Shown here piece by piece: positions 8,012 through 17,641 of a stretch of 64,000 bases of DNA. The notes beneath the pieces were generated by a model. That model saw only the letters and a list, made by a program, of their open reading frames with translations. It was not told the origin of the DNA and did no database searches. The translations under genes were made by a program, and so were the position numbers. The stretch is from assembly GCF_937951745.1 (NCBI RefSeq), contig NZ_CALFBQ010000071.1, positions 1 to 64,000 of the forward strand, read 5' to 3'. The stretch comes from an uncultured Chloroflexus sp. Its GTDB lineage: Bacteria > Chloroflexota > Chloroflexia > Chloroflexales > Chloroflexaceae. Numbering within the stretch: position 1 is the first letter of the stretch; every line of letters begins with the position of its first letter.

Positions 8012-9619
8012 ATGTCGATCATTCATTCGCACGTGCAAACCAACAGCCCCGATTTTCAAGCCAATTTCGCCCACCACCAAGCATTGGCTGCCGACCTGCG
8101 TGAACGGTTGGCTCAAATCCGGCAGGGTGGCGGCTCCGAACAGCGCCGCCGCCACGAAGAGCGTGGCAAGCTTTTTGTCCGTGACCGGATCGACACCTTG
8201 ATCGACCCCGATAGCGCCTTTCTCGAAATTGGCGCGCTGGCGGCCTACAACGTCTACGAGGAAGAGGTGCCCGCCGCCGGAATTGTCTGCGGCATTGGCC
8301 GCGTCGCCGGTCGCCCGGTGATGATTGTCGCCAACGATGCCACCGTCAAGGGCGGCACCTACTTCCCGCTCACGGTCAAGAAGCACCTGCGCGCCCAAGA
8401 GATTGCCCGCGAAAATCGCTTGCCCTGCATCTATCTCGTTGATAGCGGCGGCGCCTATCTGCCCTTGCAGAGCGAGGTCTTCCCCGATCGCGACCACTTT
8501 GGCCGCATCTTCTACAATCAGGCCCAGATGTCTGCCGAGGGCATTCCCCAGATCGCCTGCGTGATGGGCAGTTGCACCGCCGGCGGGGCCTATGTACCGG
8601 CCATGAGCGATGAAGTGGTGATTGTGAAGGGCAACGGCACCATCTTCCTCGGCGGGCCGCCGCTGGTCAAGGCCGCTACCGGCGAAGAGGTCACCGCCGA
8701 AGAACTGGGCGGGGCCGATGTCCATACCCGGATCTCCGGCGTCGCCGACTATTTCGCCAACGACGACCGCGAGGCGCTCGCGATTGTGCGCGATATTGTC
8801 GCCAATCTGGGGCCGCGCCAGCGCGCCCAATGGGAGCTGCGCGATCCTGAACCACCGCGCTACGATCCGTGCGAAATCTACGGCATTTTGCCGCGCGATT
8901 TCCGCCAGAGTTACGACGTGCGCGAGGTGATTGCCCGCATCGTTGATGGTAGCCGTTTCCACGAATTCAAAGCTCGCTACGGCACCACGCTCGTCTGTGG
9001 GTTTGCCCACATCGAAGGCTTTCCAGTTGGTATTCTCGCCAACAACGGCATCCTGTTCAGCGAAAGCTCGCTCAAGGGCGCGCACTTCATCGAGCTGTGC
9101 AGCGCGCGCAATATTCCGCTCGTCTTTTTGCAAAACATCACCGGCTTTATGGTCGGCAAGCAGTACGAAAACGGCGGCATCGCCAAAGACGGGGCCAAAC
9201 TGGTGACGGCGGTGAGCTGCACCAATGTGCCGAAGTTTACCGTCATCATCGGCGGCAGCTTCGGGGCCGGCAACTACGGCATGTGCGGGAGAGCCTACCA
9301 GCCACGCCAGCTCTGGATGTGGCCCAATGCCCGCATTAGCGTTATGGGAGGAACGCAGGCCGCGAACGTGCTCCTCACGGTGCGCCGCGATAATCTGCGC
9401 GCTCGCGGCCAAGACATGACTCCCGAAGAGCAAGAGCGGTTTATGGCGCCAATTCTAGCCAAATACGAACAGGAGGGCCATCCGTACTACGCTAGCGCCC
9501 GTCTGTGGGACGATGGCGTGATCGATCCGGTCGAGACGCGCCGGGTCTTGGCGCTCGGTCTAGCTGCCGCCGCCGAAGCGCCGGTGCAACCGACCCGCTT
9601 CGGCGTCTTTCGCATGTAG
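8012..9619 (+). CDS. mccB: Methylcrotonyl-CoA carboxylase carboxyltransferase (beta) subunit
   Basis: This biotin-dependent acyl-CoA carboxylase beta subunit transfers CO2 from carboxybiotin to an acyl-CoA. Its 535 residues match the MCC-beta length. The N-terminal [19 protein letters not shown] and [22 protein letters not shown] segments, the [20 protein letters not shown] block, [18 protein letters not shown] and the [12 protein letters not shown] loop are very close to methylcrotonyl-CoA carboxylase, the leucine-catabolic enzyme. A second crotonase-like half carries [17 protein letters not shown] and [22 protein letters not shown] lies seven bases before the ATG. The biotinylated alpha subunit is not in the window. 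A related acyl-CoA specificity, such as geranyl-CoA, cannot be excluded, and Chloroflexus also has propionyl- and acetyl-CoA carboxylases. Confidence 0.9.
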   Translation: MSIIHSHVQTNSPDFQANFAHHQALAADLRERLAQIRQGGGSEQRRRHEERGKLFVRDRIDTLIDPDSAFLEIGALAAYNVYEEEVPAAGIVCGIGRVAGRPVMIVANDATVKGGTYFPLTVKKHLRAQEIARENRLPCIYLVDSGGAYLPLQSEVFPDRDHFGRIFYNQAQMSAEGIPQIACVMGSCTAGGAYVPAMSDEVVIVKGNGTIFLGGPPLVKAATGEEVTAEELGGADVHTRISGVADYFANDDREALAIVRDIVANLGPRQRAQWELRDPEPPRYDPCEIYGILPRDFRQSYDVREVIARIVDGSRFHEFKARYGTTLVCGFAHIEGFPVGILANNGILFSESSLKGAHFIELCSARNIPLVFLQNITGFMVGKQYENGGIAKDGAKLVTAVSCTNVPKFTVIIGGSFGAGNYGMCGRAYQPRQLWMWPNARISVMGGTQAANVLLTVRRDNLRARGQDMTPEEQERFMAPILAKYEQEGHPYYASARLWDDGVIDPVETRRVLALGLAAAAEAPVQPTRFGVFRM

Positions 9620-9626
9620 GCGCGCG

Positions 9627-10796
9627 ATGACCTTCCTCCGCGCCATCACCATCGTTCTGCTGATCTGGCTGTTCTTCGATTCTAAGCCGGTGATCAGCCT
9701 GACCGTGTATGTTTTAATCGGTGTGCAGGTGATCGCGTGGCTCTGGCCGCGAATCGCGGGTCAGCAGATCGAATGGCGGCGGCAAGCGCCTCTTGTAGTA
9801 TCACCCAACGAGCCGGGCGAAATCACGATCACGATCACGTACCGGGGTCGCTTGCCACTGCCATACCTTGTCATTACCGAAGACATCCCGCCCGCCCTCA
9901 GCACCGACGCGCGCAAGCGGTGGGTGATCAGTCTCAAACCCGGCCAACAACAGGTGTTGCGCTATACCATCCAAAGCCGCCAGCGTGGTCTCTACTGGCT
10001 TGGGCCATTGCGGATATCGATTGGCGCTGTGCTCGATCTGAACGAAGTCCAGTTGGTCGAACAGCAGCAGACCCCGGTGACCATCATTCCCTCGGTGGTA
10101 CCACTGCCGCTGCTCGCGCTGCCGGCTGGGTTGCCCTTCAGCCACGAACGGCAGCGCCTAAGTCTGTTTGACGATCCGGCGCAAAAGATGGGGGTGCGCC
10201 CCTACCGTCCCGGCGATTCGCCGCGCCGGATGGATTGGAAGACCAGCGCCCGGCTCGGCGAGTTGCAGGTGCGCGAATTGGCGCCGGTCATCGCCCGCGA
10301 AACACTGATCGCGCTTGAGTTTAGCGAAACCGCTTACCGGGGTCGCTTCGCCCGTGATGATCGCGAGCGAGCGGTGATCGCCGCCGCGTCGCTGGCAACC
10401 GCGCTGATGAACCGCCGCCAAGCGGTTGGTCTGTGCAGCAACGGCTACGATCCGCTGACCGATGATCGCATCGCTCCGTTACCACCGGCGGCTGAACTCG
10501 AACATCTCCGCGAGATCTTAGCCCGGCTCGGACGGATTGAGCCTGAGCGCAGCAGCCCGTTCCTTACCGATCTCATTGCCGCTGACCGGTACTTGAGCTG
10601 GGGTGGTACACTGATGATTATCACCGCCGCGCTGGATGAACGCTGGCTGGTTGATCTCACAACGCTCAGCCAAAGTGGTTTGCGCATCGCCGTAGCCTTG
10701 GCCGAACCGGGGCCAACCGATATCTTACTGGCGCGCCGCTATGGCCTGACTGCCTATCGAATTGATCGCACCGGCGCTATCGTACCGGAGGCGTAA
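9627..10796 (+). CDS. DUF58-domain protein (first of two)
   Basis: The product has 389 residues. Two N-terminal hydrophobic segments (TIVLLIWLFFDSKPVISLTVYVLIGVQVIAWLW is the stretch from about 8 to 40) are followed by a beta-rich domain and the DUF58 signature GVRPYRPGDSPRRMDWKTSARLGELQVRE. A vWA-like C-terminal region follows (ETLIALEFSETAYRG). DUF58 proteins usually accompany MoxR ATPases and act in envelope or complex assembly by an unclear route, but no MoxR gene is seen here. The start is eight bases after the mccB stop, which implies coupling. A paralogue of similar length is at 59611-60789. Confidence 0.85.
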   Translation: MTFLRAITIVLLIWLFFDSKPVISLTVYVLIGVQVIAWLWPRIAGQQIEWRRQAPLVVSPNEPGEITITITYRGRLPLPYLVITEDIPPALSTDARKRWVISLKPGQQQVLRYTIQSRQRGLYWLGPLRISIGAVLDLNEVQLVEQQQTPVTIIPSVVPLPLLALPAGLPFSHERQRLSLFDDPAQKMGVRPYRPGDSPRRMDWKTSARLGELQVRELAPVIARETLIALEFSETAYRGRFARDDRERAVIAAASLATALMNRRQAVGLCSNGYDPLTDDRIAPLPPAAELEHLREILARLGRIEPERSSPFLTDLIAADRYLSWGGTLMIITAALDERWLVDLTTLSQSGLRIAVALAEPGPTDILLARRYGLTAYRIDRTGAIVPEA

Positions 10797-10850
10797 AAGC
10801 GCCGCCACCCGTCGTTTATACCGGTGCAGCATTATTGCAGGAGGTTCCGT

Positions 10851-11768
10851 ATGCTCCGCATCGCTGAAGAGGTTGCAACTGCTCTGGAAGAGGCCCACGC
10901 CGTCGTCGCCCTTGAAAGCACCCTGATCAGCCATGGATTGCCCTACCCCCATAATCTGGCCGTAGCCGAAGGGCTTGAGGCCGAAGTGCGTGCAGCGGGG
11001 GCTGTGCCGGCGACTATCGGCCTGATCGAAGGCGTGCCAGTGATCGGGTTGAACGGCAACGAATTGGAACGGCTAGCCACCGGCGGCGAGCAGGTGCGCA
11101 AGCTGAGCCGGCGCGACATCAGCGCCGCGATTGTTGATCGAGTTGATGGCGCCACCACCGTGGCAGCGACAATGGCGCTAGCTGCCGCTGCTGGTATCGA
11201 AGTCTTCGCCACCGGTGGGATCGGCGGCGTTCATCGCGGCGCCATCCACAGTTGGGATGTGAGCGCCGATCTGACCGAACTGGGCCGCACGCCGGTGCTG
11301 GTGGTCTGCGCTGGCGCCAAGGCGATCCTTGACCTGCCGGCTACCCTCGAATACCTTGAAACGCAAGGCGTACCGGTAGTTGGCTATCAGACCAACGAAT
11401 TCCCTGCGTTCTATACCCCGCATAGCGGCTTACCGGTCGCCGCCGTTGCGGCTGACGCGCTAGCAGCGGCACGGATGTGGCGCATGCAACGCCGCTACCG
11501 CACCTTTGCCGCGCCGGGAGGTATGCTGCTCTGTGTGCCGCCCCCCGAACGTAGCGCCCTCGAACGCGAAGCGGTCGAAGCTGCCATTGCACGCGCACTG
11601 GCGCGCGCTGAAGCGGAAGGGGTGCGCGGGCCAGCGGTCACCCCCTTCCTCTTAGCCGCAATGGCCGAAGAGACCAGCGGCGAAAGTATCGAAACTAACA
11701 TTGCCTTGCTGCGAAACAATACCCGTGTCGCTGCTGAAGTCGCCGTTCGGATCAGTGAATTAGGATAA
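10851..11768 (+). CDS. psuG: Pseudouridine-5'-phosphate glycosidase
   Basis: The product has 305 residues. It converts pseudouridine 5'-phosphate into uracil and ribose 5-phosphate (reversibly) in pseudouridine catabolism. The N-terminal VVALESTLISHGLPYPHNLAVAEGLEAEVRAAGAVPATIGLI, the catalytic-lysine region (QVRKLSRRDI), the VFATGGIGGVHRGA metal/phosphate region, and VCAGAKAILDLPATLEYLETQGVPVVGY are all conserved PsuG blocks. I chose the ATG at 10851 because AGGAGG stands seven bases upstream; a longer frame from 10824 lacks this. No PsuK kinase gene is adjacent, so the uridine-recycling partner is elsewhere or absent. Confidence 0.95.
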   Translation: MLRIAEEVATALEEAHAVVALESTLISHGLPYPHNLAVAEGLEAEVRAAGAVPATIGLIEGVPVIGLNGNELERLATGGEQVRKLSRRDISAAIVDRVDGATTVAATMALAAAAGIEVFATGGIGGVHRGAIHSWDVSADLTELGRTPVLVVCAGAKAILDLPATLEYLETQGVPVVGYQTNEFPAFYTPHSGLPVAAVAADALAAARMWRMQRRYRTFAAPGGMLLCVPPPERSALEREAVEAAIARALARAEAEGVRGPAVTPFLLAAMAEETSGESIETNIALLRNNTRVAAEVAVRISELG

Positions 11769-11800
11769 ACGAGCATGTGAACAAATGGTGTGCAAAGTAC

Positions 11801-11829
11801 TTGACAAATTGCGTTATTACTCGTATACT
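11801..11829 (+). promoter_or_regulatory. Sigma-70-type promoter for the sigma factor gene
   Basis: TTGACA (11801-11806), a 17-base spacer and TATACT (11824-11829). This is one base short of full consensus and starts a leader of about 170 bases before the sigma factor ATG. Confidence 0.85.
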
Positions 11830-11933
11830 AACACTCGCTGTTACCAGATAGAGCAGCAAGTGTCGCCATATCCTTGGCGGTTCTATCCTCACACGTTACC
11901 CCGTTTTGTTACGTGCTGGGCGCCTCTGATGGC

Positions 11934-11953
11934 ATCTCCGCTTGCGCGGAGAT
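11934..11953 (+). promoter_or_regulatory. Leader hairpin before the sigma factor gene
   Basis: ATCTCCGC-TTGC-GCGGAGAT is a perfect 8-bp stem with a 4-base loop, about 55 bases before the ATG. A second, smaller stem (CGCCA/TGGCG) lies at about 11864-11879. No T-tract follows, so a structured leader or processing site is more likely than a terminator. Confidence 0.5.
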
Positions 11954-12006
11954 AAATGGTATTTTGTCCTATCATAGCTGCATAGTTCAGGCAGGAGTGC
12001 CCGCCA

Positions 12007-13044
12007 ATGCTCAAGCGACGACCATCAAGCTGGGAACACGAAGATGCGCCGCTCTCTACGCACGAGCGCGCTGACCGTTTCGGGCACGAAGAAGATTTGC
12101 TCTCACCCGATCTGAGCGAGGTTGAGCGGATCGAGCCATCCCTCGATGCCGTACAGCACTATCTGCAAGAGATCGGTCGTGTCTCATTGCTCACCGCTGC
12201 CGAAGAGATCGAATTGGCCGAGCGGATCGAGCGCGGGAATGAAGCGGAAGCGCGTCTCGCTTCCGCAACCGATCTCACACCACGTGAGCGGTGTGAACTA
12301 CTCAAAGCCGTGCAACAAGGCGAAGATGCGCGCCGCCACCTGATTCAGGCCAACCTGCGGCTCGTGGTCAGTATCGCTAAGAAGTATGTTGGCCGCGGCC
12401 TCTCGCTGCTCGACCTGATCCAAGAGGGTAATATCGGCTTGATGCGGGCCGTTGAGAAATTCGATCACCATAAAGGCAATCGCTTCAGCACCTACGCCAC
12501 ATGGTGGATCCGGCAGGCCGTCACGCGCGCTATCGCCGAGCAAGGCCGCACCATCCGACTGCCCGTGCATATGAGTGAGTCGGTTGGGCAAGTTAAGCGT
12601 ATTGCTGACCGCTTGGCCCAATCGCTCGAGCGCCAGCCGACCGCCGAAGAGATTGCTATGGCCCTCGGCCAGCCGGTCGAGCGCATTCAGCGCGTGCTTG
12701 AAGCATCACGCCGGCCCGTCTCGCTCGAAACGCCGGTTGGCGATGAGGGTGAGCATACGCTTGGCGATTTCATCACCGACGAGGAGCTGCCAACTCCCGG
12801 TGAAGTGGCCGCGCAGAAGTTGTTGCGCCGCGATCTGTGCGCTGCGCTCGACCAGCTCAATGAACGCGAGCGCCGGATCATCGATCTGCGCTACGGCCTT
12901 ATTGATGGTCGCCGCCGCACGCTCGAAGAGGTCGGGCGCGTGCTCGGCATGACCCGCGAGCGCGCGCGCCAAATCGAGGCTGAAGCTCTCCGTCGCCTAC
13001 GCAGCCCCGAAGTCGGTCAGCATCTGCGGGATTATCTTGAATAA
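12007..13044 (+). CDS. RNA polymerase sigma factor, sigma-70 group 1/2 (SigA/RpoD-like)
   Basis: The product has 345 residues. Region 1.2 ([31 protein letters not shown]) is followed by region 2 ([61 protein letters not shown]), region 3 ([17 protein letters not shown]) and region 4 with the -35-reading helix ([30 protein letters not shown]). It lacks the long acidic region 1.1 of proteobacterial RpoD, having only about 45 N-terminal residues, as in many bacterial primary or alternative SigA paralogues. Chloroflexus has several such paralogues, so whether this is the housekeeping factor is open. AGGAG lies ten bases before the ATG. A strong stem-loop follows the stop. Confidence 0.95.
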   Translation: MLKRRPSSWEHEDAPLSTHERADRFGHEEDLLSPDLSEVERIEPSLDAVQHYLQEIGRVSLLTAAEEIELAERIERGNEAEARLASATDLTPRERCELLKAVQQGEDARRHLIQANLRLVVSIAKKYVGRGLSLLDLIQEGNIGLMRAVEKFDHHKGNRFSTYATWWIRQAVTRAIAEQGRTIRLPVHMSESVGQVKRIADRLAQSLERQPTAEEIAMALGQPVERIQRVLEASRRPVSLETPVGDEGEHTLGDFITDEELPTPGEVAAQKLLRRDLCAALDQLNERERRIIDLRYGLIDGRRRTLEEVGRVLGMTRERARQIEAEALRRLRSPEVGQHLRDYLE

Positions 13045-13054
13045 GGTTGTGACC

Positions 13055-13087
13055 GGCGGGGGATAGGTTGCCAACCTATCCCTCGCC
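13055..13087. terminator. Bidirectional hairpin between sigma factor and S41 protease genes
   Basis: GGCGGGGGATAGGTTG pairs with CAACCTATCCCTCGCC, giving a 16-bp stem with one mismatch and almost no loop. It lies between two convergent genes and could end both transcripts. No clear T-tract is present. Confidence 0.7.
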
Positions 13088-13095
13088 GCTGTCCC

Positions 13096-14376
13096 TCACC
13101 GCATCCACTCGAGCGCCAGTCCAACCCATGGATCAGCCTCTAACCGGAAGCGTGTCCAGTCACTGGTTGGCTGCACGTCAGGCTGCACCCCGTGCCCTTC
13201 TAAATCAGAACCGTCATTGAGCCGGAAACCTTCCTGCGCTACCCACAACCGCGCCCCGCCAGTAATTTCGTAGGCGTAGATCGTCTCGGTGTTGCCGGCT
13301 GATGGCATTCCAATGACAATCGCGCCCGCTTCGCGCTGCAAGATTGCTGCCAGTAGCTCGGCATACGATGCTGTGCCGCGATCGATCAAGACGGCAACTG
13401 GCAGGCCGCGCAGATCGGGATCACGCGCTGCCACCACCAACGGGATTTCCCCTTTCCGGCTGATAAATGCGCCTACCTCGCCGGTGACAAAATGGCCGAG
13501 CAACCCGCTCAAGACATCGCGCCAGCCCCCCGGATTGCTGCGCAGATCAAGGATGACGCCGCGCAACGGGCGTTCAGCGCCGAGTTGTTGCAACGCTGCT
13601 GCCACCTGATCATGCATGTCGCGCACCCACAACGTGCTAACGGCTACATAAGCGATATCATTGCTCAACCGCAACACCAACGGCTCGATCCGGCCTTCGA
13701 CCCGTTCGCGCACTAACTCCAACTCGCGCGAACCACCCTCTGGTTGGGCGACAAGCAGGCGAACACGACTCCCCAATGGCCCTTCAATCGAACCGAGCGT
13801 GAAGGTCTGCCCATCAATCGCTACGATCCGGTCACGCGGGCGCAAACCGGCCTGCGCCGCCGGACTCGCTGGAAAGACATGTTGGATCAGCAAGCCATCA
13901 CTGAGCCGCAGCGTCGTGACCCCAATCCCAACCTGCTCTTCCCTCCCACTCGTCAGCCGATCTTCGGCCACCACCGCCTGCGGCGGCACAAAGCGCGAAT
14001 GATCGTCGCGTAACAGTGCTACCATCGCGCTGATCACGTTGAAGAAGGCAGAGTCATCTTCGGCTGCCAACGCTCGCGGGCTATATTCAGCTCGCACTGC
14101 GGCCCAATCAACCCCGTTAAAGGTAGGGTCGAGGTAGTGCTCATTAATTGTCGTCCAAACCTCGGTAAAAATCTGTTGGCGAAGGGTGGCATCAAGCGGC
14201 GGGAGTGGTGTTGGTGTGGCAACGCTGGCCGCCGTAACAGCCGGCACTGGCAGTGCGGTCGCTGTTGGTTCTGGTTGAACCGTGGTTTGCCGCCCACAGG
14301 CGATCAGGCTGCCAGCTACCACCCAGAGGATTGCCCAACGGAGAACTGTGACGACGACGGTTCGTATGCAGCGCAT
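13096..14376 (-). CDS. S41-family C-terminal processing protease, lipoprotein
   Basis: The product has 426 residues. The N-terminus is a lipoprotein signal (VLRWAILWVVAGSLIACGRQ, with lipobox LIAC), so the protein is probably anchored on the outer face of the membrane. An N-terminal helical part (IFTEVWTTINEHYLDPTFNGVDWAAVR) leads to a PDZ domain (QVGIGVTTLRLSDGLLIQHV; SPAAQAGLRPRDRIVAIDG). The S41 core has LRGVILDLRSNPGGW, VLIDRGTASYAELLAAIL (catalytic Ser near TASYAE) and GMPSAGNTE. The usual Lys of the Ser-Lys dyad is not obvious in this last segment. I chose 14376 because the longer frame to 14586 runs through a repeat and has no signal peptide. The penicillin-binding protein gene lies upstream on the same strand. 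Confidence 0.88.
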   Translation of the reverse strand: MRCIRTVVVTVLRWAILWVVAGSLIACGRQTTVQPEPTATALPVPAVTAASVATPTPLPPLDATLRQQIFTEVWTTINEHYLDPTFNGVDWAAVRAEYSPRALAAEDDSAFFNVISAMVALLRDDHSRFVPPQAVVAEDRLTSGREEQVGIGVTTLRLSDGLLIQHVFPASPAAQAGLRPRDRIVAIDGQTFTLGSIEGPLGSRVRLLVAQPEGGSRELELVRERVEGRIEPLVLRLSNDIAYVAVSTLWVRDMHDQVAAALQQLGAERPLRGVILDLRSNPGGWRDVLSGLLGHFVTGEVGAFISRKGEIPLVVAARDPDLRGLPVAVLIDRGTASYAELLAAILQREAGAIVIGMPSAGNTETIYAYEITGGARLWVAQEGFRLNDGSDLEGHGVQPDVQPTSDWTRFRLEADPWVGLALEWMR

Positions 14377-14388
14377 ACAATCTGAAGC

Positions 14389-14420
14389 CTCCCCCCTGCG
14401 GGGAGAGGCACGGGGTGAGG
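14389..14420. repeat. Small C-rich/G-rich inverted repeat
   Basis: GCCTCCCCCC-TGC-GGGGAGAGGC, followed by ACGGGGTGAGG, is a compact hairpin of the same type as the cluster at 5735-5962. It sits just upstream of the protease start. Confidence 0.55.
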
Positions 14421-14506
14421 TATGCCAACGGTGAGTGATGCTACGAACTCGGTCTCGCACCCTACGAACCTTGCCAGTCTGTACCATGCCCATCACCGGC
14501 GCGCCA

Positions 14507-16228
14507 TCATTCCACTGCAAAGGCCGCCGCCAACACCTCGCCAGCCAAGCGGGCAGCTGCGCCGCTCCCCTCGCCACCCTGCTCAATGATCACTGCCACC
14601 GCGTAACGCGGGGCATCGATCGGACCGATCGCGATAAACCAAGCATGCGGCGGCGCGCCGGGGACATGCTCGGCAGTCCCCGACTTGCCACCCACTGGTT
14701 GCGGCACAAACTGCGAAATAACGCTGCCAAAACCGTACTGGGCAACCGCCGCCATATAGTCGCGCATCCGGCGGGCATTCCCGCTCGACATCACCCGGCG
14801 GATCCCATTCGGCGACGCTCGCCAGATTTCACTGCCATCAGGGCGGGTGATCCGCTGCACCAAATACGGTTGCATCATCACGCCATCGTTAGCGATCGCT
14901 GCCGCCACCAACGCCATCTGCAACGGTGTCACTAATAACTGCCCTTGCCCGTAGCCGGTATCGGCTAATGCCCGCGGCTGATCGAGAAAGTCAGGCCGCA
15001 CCGCCAGCAGACTCGGCTCAGACGGCACATCACGCAACGGGCGAAATCCTGTGGGCACCCGGTCGGGTGTGAAGATATTAAAGCGTTGCGCGACTTCAGC
15101 CAAACGCTCGGCACCAAGCCGCACGGCGTATTGGGCAAAGGCGGTATTGCACGAGAACGCGTATACCCGCTCTAAGGTGGCCGGTTCGCCAATCCGCGCG
15201 CCGAGGTTGTCAACCGCATTAACGATAGGCGGTGCGTCAGGTTGCGGGAAATATTCATTCGGACAGGTAATCTGGTTTGGTTGCCCTTGCAGCGGGTGTT
15301 CCAACACCGCTACTGCTGTCACCGTCTTGAAGGTCGAACCCGGTGGATAACGACCCTGCGTGGCCCGGTTGAGCAATGGCTGCCCAGAGTCATCACGGTT
15401 CAACTGAGACCAATAGTCGCTCACCCGGCGCCGCTCGGCGGCTAGATCGGGCGCTGCCGGATCAACCACAAGCTGGCTCGGATCGAAGCCGGGCCGGCTA
15501 ACGAGGGCCAAGATTGCACCACTACGCGGATCGAGCACTACGACTGCGCCGCGTCGATCGCCAAGCAACGCTGCAACCCGTGCCTGCAATTCAGCATCGA
15601 GCGTTAGGGTCAACGAGTTACCCCGTTGCCCTTCCCCTGTCCATTCACTAAGTAGCATCTGCCATTCGTTACCGCGCTCACCTGACAGATAGGCATTGTA
15701 CGTGGCTTCAAGACCGCTTTGCCCGTAGCGAGGGCTAAAAAACCCCAACACCTGCCCAAAGGCGGTCATGTCATATTGAGCAGCGAGCGGATAGGTACGG
15801 CGGGCAATGCCGTTGACCGAGACACTCTCGGCGAGCGTGCGTCCTCGCCGGTCGAGAATCGCGCCCCGCACCACGCGCTGCGTCGCTAAGACTGGGCGAA
15901 CATTGCTGGTGGTGCTACCATCGGCACTCGTGACGATATAGTTGCTGATCACACCCGCCTGAACAAACTGTTGGCGGAGCAGTTGCAGGCTCAGCATTAG
16001 AAAACCAATCATAACTACTGCCCCCAACCGAGCAACCGTGCGCGCAAGATCACTGCCCGGCGGGGTGTCGCTGAACCGGCTGATCAACACTAACCCGGCC
16101 AATGGCCCGCCAATCCAGAGGAAGAGCAACCAACGGGATTCTTGCTCAACCGGTAGTGAGATGCCGTACCCTAATAACGCCAGCGCCAAGACGAGCGCCG
16201 GCGCATGCCAAAAACGGCGCGGTCTCAT
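14507..16228 (-). CDS. Penicillin-binding protein, class B-like transpeptidase (FtsI/PbpA type)
   Basis: A 573-residue D,D-transpeptidase that would cross-link peptidoglycan. It has three N-terminal membrane segments (ALVLALALLGYGISL; WLLFLWIGGPLAGLVLI; LGAVVMIGFLMLSLQLL) rather than the usual one. RGAILDRRGRTLAES is the conserved dimerisation-domain motif. The active-site triad motifs are present: STFK (about residues 298-301), SCN (about 359-361) and KSGTAEH towards the C-terminus. GSGLEATY-like QSGLEATYNAYL also supports the family. This architecture resembles PbpA proteins paired with FtsW/RodA, but no such gene is adjacent. I preferred ATG 16228 (GAGGAG ten bases upstream) over a GTG at 16258. 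It precedes the S41 protease gene on the same strand. Confidence 0.92.
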   Translation of the reverse strand: MRPRRFWHAPALVLALALLGYGISLPVEQESRWLLFLWIGGPLAGLVLISRFSDTPPGSDLARTVARLGAVVMIGFLMLSLQLLRQQFVQAGVISNYIVTSADGSTTSNVRPVLATQRVVRGAILDRRGRTLAESVSVNGIARRTYPLAAQYDMTAFGQVLGFFSPRYGQSGLEATYNAYLSGERGNEWQMLLSEWTGEGQRGNSLTLTLDAELQARVAALLGDRRGAVVVLDPRSGAILALVSRPGFDPSQLVVDPAAPDLAAERRRVSDYWSQLNRDDSGQPLLNRATQGRYPPGSTFKTVTAVAVLEHPLQGQPNQITCPNEYFPQPDAPPIVNAVDNLGARIGEPATLERVYAFSCNTAFAQYAVRLGAERLAEVAQRFNIFTPDRVPTGFRPLRDVPSEPSLLAVRPDFLDQPRALADTGYGQGQLLVTPLQMALVAAAIANDGVMMQPYLVQRITRPDGSEIWRASPNGIRRVMSSGNARRMRDYMAAVAQYGFGSVISQFVPQPVGGKSGTAEHVPGAPPHAWFIAIGPIDAPRYAVAVIIEQGGEGSGAAARLAGEVLAAAFAVE

Positions 16229-16298
16229 GCGTTTAGAACTCCTCGCCAATTCCTCCACTGCTAGCGCAGCGAGTGCCTATCGGCATGATACCGCAACT

Positions 16299-17375
16299 TC
16301 ATGGTTCGAGGGGAAGCGTTACCCGCACGGTCAGGCCACCCTGTTCGCCTTCAAAGACGGCGAGCTGGCCGTCGAATTCCGCGACTCGGTAGCGCAGTGC
16401 ACGCAGAGCATGCAAATGCGGACGCTCATAGGTGCCATCGAGCAAACCAACGCCATCATCTTCGACTTGCAACGTCGCCGCCTGATCATCAATATGGAGC
16501 CAGACCTTACATGACGAGGCGTGGGCATGGCGGCGCACATTCGCCAGCGCTTCTTGAGCGGCGCGCAACAGCACCCCTTGTTGGGCCGCCGTCAACTTCT
16601 GCACCGCACCATCAATCTGGCACGCCACTTGTAAGCCGCCGCGCTGCCGTTCACCATCAACTAACTGGGTGATGGCAAGGCGCAGGTCTGGCCGTAACGA
16701 GACCGCAGGCGCCAATTCGGCCCCGCGCCGGCTGCCAGATCCGGAAATGGATGGCGGATACCATTCCGGCGCTGTCCCGATGTGCTCGCTACCCGGTAAC
16801 GTTGGGCGGCGCAACGCTGCTGGCGGGGCTGAAGCATCGAGGTGTAACAGCGTCCGCCCTCGCGCACGATCCGGCGGCATGCGCCGCCACGCCGCGAACG
16901 CCGCCCAACCCAGCGCGAAGAGCAGCGGCACACCCGCCCGCATCCCAGCCAGATCGGTAATGCCGAGGATTGAGCCGCCGATCAAATGCAACAGCCCAGC
17001 TCCGATCCCGCTGATCAGCGCGCCTTGCCAACTAAACAGTAACGCTGGCGCAATCAGGCTGCTCAAGGCATACGGCCCAAACGGCAGCAAGCCACCGCCA
17101 CTCAAGATGACCACCAGCCAGCCTAACAACACATCAAGGATGAGTAACACTGGCCGGCGTTGCATCAGGCGCAGATAGCCCTCTGCTTGGCGAGTAATCA
17201 CGAGCGTGACTAGCAATACCACTAGCAAGAGACCAGCGTGTTGGGGAAGACTCGCAACTGCGTAGCCGGGTAAGGTCAACGCAAGCCCGGCAATGAGCCA
17301 TGCCAGCCAGCGATAACCGGCGAAGAGAAAGACGGGGTTGAGGCGCTGTCGCCACTCATCAATCATGTGTCGCAC
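16299..17375 (-). CDS. Membrane sensor-kinase-like protein lacking the phosphoacceptor histidine
   Basis: The product has 358 residues. About six hydrophobic segments fill residues 10-190 (for example GLALTLPGYAVASL, LLLVVLLVTLVITRQ, PVLLILDVLLGWLVVILSGGGLL). The C-terminal 110 residues are an HATPase_c domain of the LuxR-partner (HPK7/NarX) class with N-box AAQEALANVRRHAHAS and G1 box VEDDGVGL. The dimerisation/H-box region is missing: a Pro/Ser/Arg linker runs straight into DLRLAITQLVDGE with no conserved His. The G2 lid, normally GLxGMRER, reads HLHALRALRYR. It is likely a pseudokinase or one that acts in a heterodimer. The start is uncertain; GTG 17375 has GGGAG seven bases upstream and the ATG at 17366 is an alternative. 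Confidence 0.75.
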   Translation of the reverse strand: MRHMIDEWRQRLNPVFLFAGYRWLAWLIAGLALTLPGYAVASLPQHAGLLLVVLLVTLVITRQAEGYLRLMQRRPVLLILDVLLGWLVVILSGGGLLPFGPYALSSLIAPALLFSWQGALISGIGAGLLHLIGGSILGITDLAGMRAGVPLLFALGWAAFAAWRRMPPDRARGRTLLHLDASAPPAALRRPTLPGSEHIGTAPEWYPPSISGSGSRRGAELAPAVSLRPDLRLAITQLVDGERQRGGLQVACQIDGAVQKLTAAQQGVLLRAAQEALANVRRHAHASSCKVWLHIDDQAATLQVEDDGVGLLDGTYERPHLHALRALRYRVAEFDGQLAVFEGEQGGLTVRVTLPLEP

Positions 17376-17641
17376 GCGCTTTCTCCCGGCGGCGGCCGGA
17401 AGGATGAGGTCGCCGCGATGAATCTGGGGTACGATCAATAAAGCATGAGTAAGTGTAGCAGAAAGCCTGCAACGCGGCAAGACCGATCTTCACGACACTT
17501 GTTTGGAAGATTGATGATGCCTAGAGCTAGCCCAAACAGACGGCGCTTCAGTGATCACAACCAAGCGACAAGCATCGCGTTAAGAGTCTTTATTGCAATC
17601 ACTACCAATCTCAGCTATGGCCCGGCGCAGTCGCCACCACC

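Noticed and set aside
7835..9433. Long open frame antisense to mccB, about 530 codons
   Set aside because: It lies fully opposite a well-supported carboxylase gene. High third-position GC in the sense gene keeps stops out of this frame; no domain or ribosome site is visible.
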